DNA of 49,253 nucleotides. Source: Collinsella sp. TM09-10AT (GTDB taxonomy: Bacteria > Actinomycetota > Coriobacteriia > Coriobacteriales > Coriobacteriaceae). Of this stretch, positions 8,614-16,803 are shown piece by piece. The first letter of the stretch is position 1, and each line of letters starts with the position of its first letter. The stretch spans positions 1 through 49,253 of the forward strand of contig NZ_QSOP01000017.1 of the NCBI RefSeq assembly GCF_003436275.1, given 5' to 3'. The notes beneath the pieces were generated by a model that was not told where the DNA came from, did not search any database, and saw only the letters and a program-made list of their open reading frames with translations. A program made the position numbers and the translations under genes.

Positions 8614-8861
8614 GGTTTCCTCCTTGGTCTATCGCACGGGCGCGGGGCTCGTGCATCGGACGGGCGCGGGCGCGTTGGCCGCCGGACACTTTATCTTGTT
8701 GCAGTTATACCCAAGGATTTGGGTTTGACCGCTCGCAATTCTGTGAACGGGCGAGTTTTTTGGTAAGGGTAGGCGCAGGCGCGCCGCCAACGGTTGATAA
8801 TGGGACATCGCCCGCACCGTCCGCAGAACAATATCGGCGGGTGTCTAACGAGGGGGTCCCT

Positions 8862-9839
8862 TTGGATATCATCGAGCTTTTTAAATCTGCCTTCATGGGC
8901 CTGGTCGAGGGCATCACCGAATGGCTGCCCGTTTCGTCGACGGGTCACATGATCTTGGTGGACGAGTTCGTCAAGATGAACGTGAGCGAGACGTTCTGGA
9001 ATATGTTCCTGGTCGTGATTCAGCTCGGCGCCATTTTGGCCGTCTGTGTGCTGTTCTTCCATGAGCTCAATCCCTTCTCGCCCAGCAAGGGTAAGGAGGG
9101 CCGTCGCGACACCTGGGTGCTGTGGGGCAAGATTGTGCTCGGCTGCATTCCTGCGGCGGCGATCGGCCTGCCGCTCAACGACTGGATGGAGGAGCATTTC
9201 TACAATGCTCCCGTCGTGGCGCTGGCGCTCATTGTGTACGGCGTGCTGTTTATCGTGATCGAGAACTGGCGCGCGAGCAAGCGCGAGGAAATGGCCGTTG
9301 CCGGTTCGTTTGGTTCGCGTGCTGTGGCGTCGGGTGGACGTCCCACCGGTGCGCACTTTGCGGCGCCCGCTGCGGTTGCTGCTGCAGACGACGATGACGA
9401 TAACCTGGACTTTGGTTCCATCGCTACGCTCGAGGACCTGAGCTGGAAGACCGCACTGGGTATCGGTTGCTTCCAGGTGCTCTCGCTGGTGCCGGGTACG
9501 TCGCGCTCTGGCTCCACCATCATCGGCGGCCTGCTGCTGGGCTGCACGCGCTCGGTGGCGTCTAAGTTCACGTTCTTCCTGGCCATTCCCGTTATGTTTG
9601 GCGCGAGTGCGCTCAAGCTGGTCAAGTACTTTATTAAGGGCGGCACGTTCGGCACCAACGAGATCGCCATCTTGGGCGTGGGTTGCGTCGTCGCCTTTGC
9701 GGTGTCGCTCATTGCCATCAAGTGGCTTATGGGCTTCGTCCGCCGTCATGACTTTAAGTGCTTCGGCGTGTATCGCATTGTCCTGGGCATCGTAGTGCTT
9801 GCGTACTTCTTTGTCCTGGAGCCGATGCTCGGCCTCTAA
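8862..9839 (+). CDS. uppP: Undecaprenyl-diphosphatase (BacA/UppP)
   Basis: 325 aa, integral membrane. It removes phosphate from undecaprenyl diphosphate to recycle the lipid carrier of cell-wall synthesis; overproduction gives bacitracin resistance in other species. Visible motifs: EGITEWLPVSSTGH near residues 18-31 (catalytic Glu-rich motif) and the PGTSRSGSTI phosphatase motif near 210-220, with about eight hydrophobic helices. Start is a TTG preceded by AGGGGG; the longer frame back to 8544 lacks a membrane-protein look. An insertion of about 50 residues near 140-190 is Ala/Gly-rich and then contains five Asp in a row, absent from typical members of 270-290 aa. It lies in a loop between helices. 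Monocistronic and divergent from the stress protein. Confidence 0.95.
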   Translation: MDIIELFKSAFMGLVEGITEWLPVSSTGHMILVDEFVKMNVSETFWNMFLVVIQLGAILAVCVLFFHELNPFSPSKGKEGRRDTWVLWGKIVLGCIPAAAIGLPLNDWMEEHFYNAPVVALALIVYGVLFIVIENWRASKREEMAVAGSFGSRAVASGGRPTGAHFAAPAAVAAADDDDDNLDFGSIATLEDLSWKTALGIGCFQVLSLVPGTSRSGSTIIGGLLLGCTRSVASKFTFFLAIPVMFGASALKLVKYFIKGGTFGTNEIAILGVGCVVAFAVSLIAIKWLMGFVRRHDFKCFGVYRIVLGIVVLAYFFVLEPMLGL

Positions 9840-9882
9840 CTTAGTCGACGCTGCGCGGCGGTCAGGACGACAACTTGTCATT

Positions 9883-9925
9883 CAAAGGGGGTGGCATGAC
9901 CAAAAGGTCTATGCCGCCCTCTTTG
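9883..9925. terminator. Long inverted repeat, probable uppP terminator
   Basis: CAAAGgGGGtGGCAT / ATGCCgCCCtCTTTG with inner GACC / GGTC and an AAAA loop. It ends in CTTTGTC, with only a short T-run, so termination is probable but not certain. Confidence 0.55.
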
Positions 9926-9936
9926 TCAAGGGGCTA

Positions 9937-9964
9937 GGTAAAAGGGGTCAGGTAATTTTGCACC
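9937..9964. repeat. REP-like repeat, GGTGCAAA family
   Basis: On the minus strand it reads GGTGCAAAATTACCTGACCC then CTTTTACC. Related copies are at 11373-11403 and 17758-17790 (plus a partial copy directly behind the latter). Shared features are terminal GGTGCAA / TTGCACC-type ends and an ACCTGWCCCC centre. Confidence 0.6.
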
Positions 9965-10288
9965 AACTTGGTTCAGAATAGCCTGAAACCTTTTCATCAA
10001 TCGCAGTGGGAGATGGTGATCTGGGCGAATGAGTCGACTGTCCTTCCTGGTCGCCAACAAAAATCGAGTTGTGCGGCCTCTCGGAGGTCTCTAGCTGACA
10101 AAAAACGCCATCTTGGTACCATCAGCATTCACAGTAGTGTTTGCTACTGTGAGTTATATGCGTAAATTCGCGAGAATATTCCCAAAATAGGACAAAGGCA
10201 CTCAAGTTATTTCAGCAACCCTTGCGTGGAGCCAGTGGAAAAGGCCGCACAACTCGAAAAATGTTGGTGGCGGTTTGAGGATAATGCC

Positions 10289-10323
10289 GAATGCGGTAAA
10301 GGGACTGTCCCTTTGCCGCATTC
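10289..10323. repeat. Near-perfect 35-bp palindrome at a gene end
   Basis: GAATGCGG t AAAGGGAC / GTCCCTTT g CCGCATTC, arms matching at all but one position around a 2-base centre. It overlaps the stop codon of the minus-strand dehydrogenase. It shares the GGGAC/GTCCC element with the palindrome at 29103-29171. Confidence 0.75.
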
Positions 10324-11317
10324 AGGCCACGGTGTGCTGGGGCTTGCGGTTAAAGATGAGCTTGTCCACTACGGCCTGAAGCGACATATGACGGACGGTG
10401 TTGTAGGCCTCCTGCGTGCTGTAGGCGCAGTGGGGTGTGACGATGCAGCGCGGGTGGGCGATCAAGGCCTGGTTGGGCGCGGTCTCGTCGGCGAGCACGT
10501 CGAGCGCAGCGCCGCAAATGCCGCGTGTGCCACTGCTGGCAATACCCTCGTCCAGCGCGGCGACTAGGGCATTTTCGTCCACAATGGGTCCCCGGGCCGT
10601 GTTAATCAAAAATGCCGTTGGTTTCATACGCGCAAGTTCGCGCTTGCCAATTAGCGTTTCGGTCTCCGGAATCAACGGGCAATGAAGGCTGACGATATCG
10701 GAGGCCCCAAGCAATTCGTCGAGCGTTTGCGCTTTGATACAACCGGCGGCGGCAAGCTCTTCTGCGCTCTTGGTTGGCGCCCACACCAGCACCTTCATGC
10801 CGAGTGCCTGCGCGATAGGCACCACGGCACGCGCGATGCTGCCAAAAAAGACGAGCCCCAACGTGCGGCCCTGCGTGCGGTGCATGGTATACCCGCCCAG
10901 TGGATTCCAAACGCCAGTCCGCACGTCGCAGTTGAGAAACGTAACCTGTCTCATCAGGTCAAGCATCAAGGCAATAGTATGCTGAGCGACGTCTTCCGAG
11001 CAGTATCCGGGGCAGTTGGTGACGGTGATGCCGTGTGAGGCCAAGCGGTCGACAGCAACGTGGTTCACGCCGATGGACATATTCGAAACGATGCGTATCC
11101 CCACGGCGGCCATGTCGTCGGCACACGCATCGTCGATGGGACCGAACTCGCCGACAAAGCCCTCGCAGCCGACCAACTGCTCGGCGGTGGGGCAGACATT
11201 GGGCTTGTGCGCGCAGCCAACCAGATCAATTTGGTCGCCGCCTTCGATTGTGTCGAGCACCGCTTGACCAGCTTCGGTCGAGCCGTCGACCATGTAATAG
11301 AGCACCTTGTGTTTCAC
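10322..11317 (-). CDS. D-isomer-specific 2-hydroxyacid dehydrogenase family protein
   Basis: 331 aa, family-typical length. The fold is recognisable: N-terminal substrate-binding part, then the Rossmann domain from about 105 to 295. Catalytic residues are present: Arg242 in NTARGPIVDE, Glu278 in DVLADETAP and His296 in TPHCAYS. The NAD-binding loop, however, reads LGLVFFGSIARAV (153-165) where the family has GxGxxG: the first Gly is Phe157 and the third is Ala162, with only Gly159 kept. This suggests altered cofactor binding or a non-catalytic role. Members reduce 2-oxo acids or oxidise D-2-hydroxy acids using NAD(P)(H); the substrate here is unknown. It is a single minus-strand gene divergent from the uvrD-type helicase. 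Confidence 0.88.
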   Translation of the reverse strand: MKHKVLYYMVDGSTEAGQAVLDTIEGGDQIDLVGCAHKPNVCPTAEQLVGCEGFVGEFGPIDDACADDMAAVGIRIVSNMSIGVNHVAVDRLASHGITVTNCPGYCSEDVAQHTIALMLDLMRQVTFLNCDVRTGVWNPLGGYTMHRTQGRTLGLVFFGSIARAVVPIAQALGMKVLVWAPTKSAEELAAAGCIKAQTLDELLGASDIVSLHCPLIPETETLIGKRELARMKPTAFLINTARGPIVDENALVAALDEGIASSGTRGICGAALDVLADETAPNQALIAHPRCIVTPHCAYSTQEAYNTVRHMSLQAVVDKLIFNRKPQHTVA

Positions 11318-11372
11318 AACGGCCCTCCTGCGATGTGGGGTGGGTAGGAGCGGTAGATATTCTATCCCTCCG

Positions 11373-11403
11373 GTGGTGCAGATTAACCTGACCCCATTAC
11401 ACC
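11373..11403. repeat. REP-like repeat, GGTGCAAA family (divergent copy)
   Basis: GGTGCAGATTAACCTGACCC then CATTACACC: GGTG / CACC ends with the ACCTGACCCC centre shared with the repeats at 9937 and 17758. Confidence 0.5.
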
Positions 11404-11544
11404 AAATCCGCTGGGGCAGGCCTGACAGTGGCGGACGGAGTCGTGGTGTGATTTGCGTTGGTGTCCGCGCGGCTCGGTATACTGGTACGGCTCAAACTAT
11501 GGCGCTGCCCGCAGGCGCGCCGTCCGTCAGATGAGGAGTCGCCC

Positions 11545-14448
11545 ATGACCCAGCCCTTGCCCTGGGAAAAGAACACCACGGTACCCGTGCCTCCCGCGCC
11601 GGAACCCGTGCCGCTCGATGTATACGTCGCCCCCGCTGCGCCGGAGCCCGAACTCGTCCCGCTCGACATCTACGACGCTCCCGCGCCGGCTCCTGCGCCC
11701 GCAAAGCCGTTTGTCGACATCGACAGCCTTAATCCCGCCCAGCGCGAGGCGGTGCTCACCACCGAGGGTCCGTTGCTGGTCCTCGCCGGCGCCGGCTCGG
11801 GCAAGACCCGCGTTTTGACCTTCCGCATCGCACATATGCTCGGCGACCTGGGCGTTAAGCCTTGGCAGGTTCTTGCCATTACGTTTACCAACAAGGCCGC
11901 GGCAGAGATGCGCGAGCGTCTGGCGGCGCTCATTCCCAGCGGCACCCGCGGCATGTGGGTGTGCACGTTCCACGCCATGTGCGTGCGTATGCTGCGCGAG
12001 GACGCCGATCTGCTGGGCTACACCGGGCAGTTCACCATCTACGATGACGACGACTCAAAGCGCATGGTGCGCGATATTATGCAGGCGCTCGGCATCGAGC
12101 AAAAGCAGTTCCCCATCAACATGATCCGCAGCAAGATCAGCTCGGCCAAAAACGCCATGATCGGTCCCGAGGATATGCTCAAGTCCGCCGATAGCCCCAA
12201 CGACAAAAAGGCCGCGCAGGTCTACTTGGAGCTGGAGCGCCGCCTGCGCGCCGCCAACGCGATGGACTTCGACGACCTGCTCGTACGCGCGCTCGAGCTG
12301 CTGCGCACCCGCCCCGAGGTGCTCGACAAGTACCAGGAGCGCTTCCGCTACATTAGCGTCGACGAGTATCAGGACACCAACCACGTCCAGTACGAGATCG
12401 CCAACCTGCTGGCCGCCAAGTACCAAAACCTCATGGTCGTAGGCGACGATGACCAGTCCATTTACAGCTGGCGTGGCGCCGACATCACCAACATCCTGGA
12501 CTTTGAGAAGGACTTTAAAAACTGCAAGACCGTCAAGCTGGAGCAGAACTACCGCTCCACGGGTCATATCCTGAGCGCCGCCAACGCCGTGGTGCGTCAC
12601 AACTCGCAACGCAAGGACAAACGCCTGTTTACGGCCGAGGGCGACGGCGAGAAGATCCAGGCCTTCCAGGCGAGCGATGAGCGCGACGAGGGCCGCTGGA
12701 TTGCCGGCGAGATCGAAAAGCTGCACTCCAAGGGCACGAGCTACGACGACATCGCCGTGTTCTATCGCACCAACGCCCAATCGCGTATTCTCGAAGATAT
12801 GTTCCTGCGCGCGGGCGTGCCCTACAAGATCGTGGGCGGCACGCGATTCTTCGACCGTGCCGAGATCCGCGATGTTATGGCCTACCTCAAGATGATCGTG
12901 AACCCGGCCGACGAGATGAGCGTCAAGCGCGTCATCAACACGCCGCGCCGCGGCATCGGCTCCACCTCGATCCAAAAGATTGAGCAGCTGGCACGCGACA
13001 ACCGTTGCTCGTTCTTCCAGGCCTGCGAGATCGCAACAGCCGAGACGGGCATGTTTAGCGCGAAGGTGCGCAACGGCCTGTCGAGTTTTGTGGCGCTGGT
13101 GCGCGAGGGCCGCCGCATGGACGGCGAGCTCAAGGACGTCGTCGAGATGATTGTCGACAAGACGGGCCTGCTGCAGGCGTTCCGCGCCGAGGGCACCATG
13201 GAGTCCGAGAGCCGCGCCGAGAACATCCAGGAATTCCTGGGCGTCGCCGCCGAATTTGAGGAGACGCACGAGGATATCGAGGGTACGCTCGAGAGCTTGG
13301 AAGAGCTGCGCGCCGCCGGCGTTGCCGACGTGCCTGCCGGCGCCGAGCCCGAGCCCGTTGTGGTGAGCACGCCCGCGCCCGAGCCGGGGCCGTCCGCGCC
13401 TGTGTCTTCGTTTGAGGCGCTTGTCGGCGCGCGCGATGCCGCGGGCACCAATCCGCTCGATAGCCTGGCCGCTCCGGCGCTGTCTCCACAGGATGCCCTG
13501 GCTGCCGCCATCGCGGGCAACGCCTATGCCGCGCCGACAGAGCTGCCGGCGGGCGCCGTGCATGCCGACGAGATCGAGCGCACCTACGGCCCGCTCACTT
13601 GCAAGGCCCTGCCTGCGCTCATGGAGTGGCTGGCCCTGCGCTCCGACTTGGATTCTCTGGCCGGCGAGACGCATGCCATTACCATGATGACCATCCACTC
13701 CGCCAAGGGCCTGGAGTTTCCGGCGGTGTTCGTGGCCGGCATGGAGGAGGGTATCTTCCCGCATGTGCACGACTTTGGCGGCAGCGATGATCCGGGCAAG
13801 CTCGAGGAGGAGCGTCGCCTGGCCTACGTCGCCATCACGCGCGCCCGTAAGCGCCTGTTCTTGACCTATGCGGCCACGCGCCGCACGTACGGCTCAACGT
13901 CTGCCAACCCGCGCTCGCGCTTCCTCAACGAGATTCCGTTTGAGGATATCGAGTTCAGCGGTATCGGTTCTGCCGGTTTTGAGGGCACGGGCTGGGAGAA
14001 GCGCGGCGACCGTCATGGCACCTTTGGCTCGGGCATGGGCTCGGATATGTATGGCGGCAAGGTGTTCGGTTCGCATACGCGCTCGACCGGCGGCTCCGGT
14101 TCGCGCGGCGGATCGAGCTTTGACGACTTCTTTGGCGGCAGCAGCTACGGGACCGAGCGCCATCGTGGGGTCTCGCCCGACGCTGGCCGTGTTGCCTCGA
14201 CCTTTGGGTCGGGCGCGCCGCGAGCTAAAAAGCCGTCGTCCAAGGTGTCGCCGACGGTGGAGCGCAAGGTCGATCGCGCCAGCGCATCGCAGGACTTTGC
14301 CGCGGGCGATACCGTGAGCCACAAGACCTTTGGCACGGGTACCGTCATCTCGGTTGTCGGAGACATGATCGAGGTTCAATTCGAAAAGACCGGCCAGACC
14401 AAAAAGCTGATGAAGGGCTTTGCACCGATCGTTAAGCTGAATGCCTAA
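11545..14448 (+). CDS. pcrA: UvrD/PcrA-type superfamily 1 DNA helicase
   Basis: 967 aa, an ATP-driven 3'-5' helicase for repair and removal of replication or recombination blocks. A Pro/Ala-rich leader of about 55 residues precedes the helicase core. Motifs in order: Q-motif region LNPAQREAV, Walker A AGAGSGKT (about 79-88), Walker B VDEYQDTN (about 272), GDDDQSIYSWRGAD (about 300), QNYRST, TIHSAKGLEF (about 716) and the arginine-finger motif LAYVAITRAR. Two departures: an Ala/Pro/Glu-rich insertion near 592-682 inside the 2B/2A region, and a Gly/Ser-rich linker leading to a C-terminal Tudor-like domain (about 919-967, GDTVSHKTFGTGTVI), the RNA-polymerase-contacting module of PcrA. ATG chosen because AGGAG lies six bases upstream. 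Monocistronic. Confidence 0.96.
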   Translation: MTQPLPWEKNTTVPVPPAPEPVPLDVYVAPAAPEPELVPLDIYDAPAPAPAPAKPFVDIDSLNPAQREAVLTTEGPLLVLAGAGSGKTRVLTFRIAHMLGDLGVKPWQVLAITFTNKAAAEMRERLAALIPSGTRGMWVCTFHAMCVRMLREDADLLGYTGQFTIYDDDDSKRMVRDIMQALGIEQKQFPINMIRSKISSAKNAMIGPEDMLKSADSPNDKKAAQVYLELERRLRAANAMDFDDLLVRALELLRTRPEVLDKYQERFRYISVDEYQDTNHVQYEIANLLAAKYQNLMVVGDDDQSIYSWRGADITNILDFEKDFKNCKTVKLEQNYRSTGHILSAANAVVRHNSQRKDKRLFTAEGDGEKIQAFQASDERDEGRWIAGEIEKLHSKGTSYDDIAVFYRTNAQSRILEDMFLRAGVPYKIVGGTRFFDRAEIRDVMAYLKMIVNPADEMSVKRVINTPRRGIGSTSIQKIEQLARDNRCSFFQACEIATAETGMFSAKVRNGLSSFVALVREGRRMDGELKDVVEMIVDKTGLLQAFRAEGTMESESRAENIQEFLGVAAEFEETHEDIEGTLESLEELRAAGVADVPAGAEPEPVVVSTPAPEPGPSAPVSSFEALVGARDAAGTNPLDSLAAPALSPQDALAAAIAGNAYAAPTELPAGAVHADEIERTYGPLTCKALPALMEWLALRSDLDSLAGETHAITMMTIHSAKGLEFPAVFVAGMEEGIFPHVHDFGGSDDPGKLEEERRLAYVAITRARKRLFLTYAATRRTYGSTSANPRSRFLNEIPFEDIEFSGIGSAGFEGTGWEKRGDRHGTFGSGMGSDMYGGKVFGSHTRSTGGSGSRGGSSFDDFFGGSSYGTERHRGVSPDAGRVASTFGSGAPRAKKPSSKVSPTVERKVDRASASQDFAAGDTVSHKTFGTGTVISVVGDMIEVQFEKTGQTKKLMKGFAPIVKLNA

Positions 14449-14462
14449 CTGCGAGGTTGACC

Positions 14463-14577
14463 GGGCGCTCCGGGGGCTTTGGTCGCCTGCTCGGACAGTC
14501 CTGCTCGCACGGAGAGCACATTAAGTGCTCTCCGGCTCGTGCGGAACTCGCGATCGACCAAAGCCCCCGACGCGCCC
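14463..14577. repeat. Long gene-end palindrome with ACATTAAGT apex
   Basis: Outer arms GGGCGC..CGGGGGCTTTGGTCG (14463-14485) and CGACCAAAGCCCCCG..GCGCCC (14555-14577) match at 21 of 23 positions. The apex GGAGAGCAC-ATTAA-GTGCTCTCC (14511-14533) is perfect. It begins 14 bp after the helicase stop codon and has no U-run. The build and apex resemble the palindrome after purH (5097-5200). Confidence 0.75.
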
Positions 14578-14676
14578 TCTTCCTTGTGGCGTTTTAGCCT
14601 GCAGCTTGCGAACGTCGCTCTGCTCGTTCGCTTTTTGGTCTGGAGAGCCGGGTGGGCTGATATATAGATACGAGTA

Positions 14677-14720
14677 GGGGCTCCTCCGTTGATGAACGGG
14701 GGAGCCCCTTGTTTCGTTTT
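14677..14720 (+). terminator. Intrinsic terminator after the helicase gene
   Basis: GGGGCTCCtCCGTT / AACGGgGGAGCCCC with a GATG loop, followed by TTGTTTCGTTTT. It lies 15 bp before the end of the convergent manA gene. Confidence 0.85.
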
Positions 14721-14735
14721 GGTTGTTGTTGCGAC

Positions 14736-15668
14736 CTAGAGGTGGCTGATGATCAGTTCCATCTTGCCTTTGAGGTCAATGGAGCTAACGGTACTGGGTG
14801 CTAACAGGTGGCTTCCCTTGTGGACGGGGTCGCCGCAGACGGCGCCTTCGCCGTCGATGACCGACAGGCACATGAAGGGCCAGCGCTGGTCGAGGGTCTT
14901 GCTGCCGTTGACGCGCACGCGATCGACGGTGTAGCAGGAGTTAGACTCGAGCTCGGTCACGCCGTCGATCTCGGGCGCGGTCACGGTGCCGTCGGTCGGT
15001 GCCTGAGCATTGAAGTCGATGCAGTCGAGGCTCTGCTCAATGTGCAGCGGGCGCAGCTTGCCATCGGTGCCGGGACGGTCGTAGTCGTACAGGCGATACG
15101 TCACGTCGCTCGACTGCTGCGTCTCTAAAATGAGCGTGCCGGTCTTGATGGCGTGCACGGTGCCGGAATCAATCTGGAAAAAGTCGCCCTTGTGAATCGG
15201 CAGCACGTTGAGCATGTCGTCCCAACGGCCTTCCTCGATCATCTGTGCGGCCTCGGCACGATCCTTGGCGCGCTGCCCGACGATGATCGTGGCGCCGGGC
15301 TCGCAGTCCAGCACATACCAGCACTCGGTCTTGCCCAGGCTTCCGTTCTCGTGCTCGGCGGCGTACTCGTCGTTGGGGTGAATCTGGATCGAAAGGTCGT
15401 CCTTGGCGTCCAGAATCTTGATGAGCAGCGGGAACTCCTTGCCCTCGCAGTTGCCAAAGAGCTCGCGGTGCTCGGCCCACAGCCACGACAGTGTGTGGCC
15501 GGCATACGGGCCCTCCGCGATCTGGCAGTCGCCGTTGGGGTGGGCCGAGATAGCCCAACACTCACCGATGGGACCCTCGGGAATGCCGTAACCAAATACG
15601 GTTTCGAGCTGGCGGCCGCCCCAGATCTTCTCGTGGAAAATCGGCGTCAGTTTAATCAAATCGGACAT
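14736..15668 (-). CDS. manA: Mannose-6-phosphate isomerase, class I
   Basis: 310 aa, the short Bacillus-type form. It interconverts mannose 6-phosphate and fructose 6-phosphate in the cytoplasm and is zinc-dependent. Visible: LTPIFHEKIWGGRQLE at the start, ECWAISAHPNG, the metal-binding segment LSIQIHPNDEYA (Gln-x-His) followed by Glu in KTECWYVLD, and the later active-site His in SGTVHAIKTG. The frame extends upstream to 15731, but the ATG at 15668 starts at the family's normal N-terminus and has GGGAG seven bases before it. It lies 75 bp downstream of a GntR-type regulator on the same strand, suggesting a small autoregulated sugar operon. Confidence 0.95.
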   Translation of the reverse strand: MSDLIKLTPIFHEKIWGGRQLETVFGYGIPEGPIGECWAISAHPNGDCQIAEGPYAGHTLSWLWAEHRELFGNCEGKEFPLLIKILDAKDDLSIQIHPNDEYAAEHENGSLGKTECWYVLDCEPGATIIVGQRAKDRAEAAQMIEEGRWDDMLNVLPIHKGDFFQIDSGTVHAIKTGTLILETQQSSDVTYRLYDYDRPGTDGKLRPLHIEQSLDCIDFNAQAPTDGTVTAPEIDGVTELESNSCYTVDRVRVNGSKTLDQRWPFMCLSVIDGEGAVCGDPVHKGSHLLAPSTVSSIDLKGKMELIISHL

Positions 15669-15743
15669 GTTCATACTCCCATGGTGTTGCGCGACCGCCC
15701 GCTCTAATCGAGTCATAACGAGCGCCCGCATGACTACAAAAAC

Positions 15744-16463
15744 CTATGCCAACGTTACGTTGTGCAGCTCAAAGCGGTCGCCGACGTTGCGCGAAATCGA
15801 GTACTCAAAGGCGTTGCCGCTATCCAAAAAGCCAATCTGGTTGAGTTCGAGCAGGGGAGCGCCGGGTTTGGTGCCCAGACGCTCGGCCTCTTCCTCGGTT
15901 GCCGCCACGGCGCGGATGGTGCGGTGGAAGCTCGAAATCTTCAGCCCGCATTGCTCGCGGATAAAGCTATAGACCGATCCGTATAGGTCCTTCTTTTTAA
16001 GGCCCGGTATCAGCTCGAGAGGCATGTAGGTGTACTCGATGACGATGGGCTTCTCGTCGACCTGGCGCACGCGCACGATGTGATAGGCAAAGTCGTCCTC
16101 GGCAATTCCCAGCTGAGTTGCGACGTCCGCTGGTGGATTGACAATCGAGAAATCGTAGACCACCGAGGTCACCTTCTCCCCGCGGTGCTCATACGAAAAG
16201 CCCTGGGCGCGGTCGTTTTTGCCCTGGAAAAACGCCTGGTCGGGAAGACCCGCCGTGTCCTTAACGTAGGTGCCCGACCCGCGACGGCTGGTAACAAGAC
16301 CCTCCTCGGTGATCTGCTCGATCGCGCGCTTGACGGTGATCTTGGAAACGCTATAGAGCTCGCAGAACTCAACGACGGTGGGTAGCTTGTCGCCCGGTTT
16401 AAGAGCGCCGTCCTCGATGCTTCGACGGATATCTGCAGCTATCGCCTCGTATTTGGGAATCAT
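15744..16463 (-). CDS. GntR/HutC-family regulator with UTRA effector domain
   Basis: 239 aa. Winged-helix DNA-binding domain at 1-70 (KPGDKLPTVVEFCELYSVSKITVKRAIEQI split over helix-turn-helix, then wing GSGTYV), followed by a UTRA ligand-binding domain of about 140 residues ending LELNQIGFLDSGNAFEYSISRNVGDRFEL. UTRA regulators of this type usually sense a sugar phosphate. It is upstream of manA and divergent from the ROK kinase, so a role in hexose-phosphate control is likely. AAGGAGG precedes the ATG. The AT-rich intergenic region contains a 12-bp palindrome (16584-16595) that could be its site. Confidence 0.93.
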   Translation of the reverse strand: MIPKYEAIAADIRRSIEDGALKPGDKLPTVVEFCELYSVSKITVKRAIEQITEEGLVTSRRGSGTYVKDTAGLPDQAFFQGKNDRAQGFSYEHRGEKVTSVVYDFSIVNPPADVATQLGIAEDDFAYHIVRVRQVDEKPIVIEYTYMPLELIPGLKKKDLYGSVYSFIREQCGLKISSFHRTIRAVAATEEEAERLGTKPGAPLLELNQIGFLDSGNAFEYSISRNVGDRFELHNVTLA

Positions 16464-16583
16464 GGAACCTCCTTTCCGGCTTGATTGAGTACAGAAGAAA
16501 GTATAGTCAACACCTAAGCATCCCTATTGCGTTTTTGAAAAGTTCGAGAAAGGTTTAATTAAAAAACGCTTCTCTTTAAAAAC

Positions 16584-16595
16584 TAGAGCGCTCTA
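16584..16595. promoter_or_regulatory. Perfect 12-bp palindrome, candidate operator
   Basis: TAGAGCGCTCTA in an AT-rich stretch, 121 bp upstream of the GntR start and 209 bp upstream of the kinase start. Position suits an operator for a local regulator; no experimental or comparative support is available here. Confidence 0.35.
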
Positions 16596-16700
16596 AATGA
16601 ATATGCACTCGAATAATGTGGTATTGAGCAAATTGATTGGCTCGAGGACGGGGCTGGGCTGTTTTGCCGCCCAGCGAACCGAATCTCATGCTTTGAGTTT

Positions 16701-16758
16701 CCCCAGATAAAACCCGCCAAAACAAACCTGTCCCTTTTTGGCAGGTTTTTGCCTGGGG
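16701..16758 (+). repeat. Hairpin with CCCCAG / CTGGGG arms upstream of the kinase gene
   Basis: CCCCAG ATA AAACCcGCCAAAA / TTTTGGCaGGTTTTT gc CTGGGG around a loop that contains AACCTGTCCC, the centre found in the REP-like repeats of this window. It could be a REP-family copy or a terminator/attenuator. Confidence 0.5.
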
Positions 16759-16803
16759 AGCGGTACCATACAGGCAATGTTTAAACGAGAAAGGCGGGCT
16801 CCC

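Larger units (their letters stand above)
9840..10321. other. Noncoding interval of 480 bp between convergent genes
   Basis: No credible gene. It holds the terminator-like inverted repeat at 9883-9925, a REP-like repeat at 9937-9964, a perfect inverted repeat TCACAGTAG (10129-10137) / CTACTGTGA (10144-10152), and the palindrome at 10289-10323 that overlaps the stop of the dehydrogenase gene. The stretch 10095-10113 (GACAAAAAACGCCA) resembles the ends of the MITE-like elements at 2235 and 34841 and may be a decayed relative. Confidence 0.6.
16464..16803. other. Divergent control region between GntR and glucokinase genes
   Basis: 340 bp without a gene, AT-rich between about 16495 and 16650 and so unlike the surrounding coding DNA. 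It holds the 12-bp palindrome at 16584-16595 and the hairpin at 16701-16758. It must contain promoters for both directions, but no convincing -35/-10 pair stands out. Confidence 0.5.

Noticed and set aside
8544..8861. Upstream extension of uppP
   Set aside because: It overlaps the divergent stress-protein gene and lacks hydrophobic content; TTG at 8862 has a strong ribosome site.
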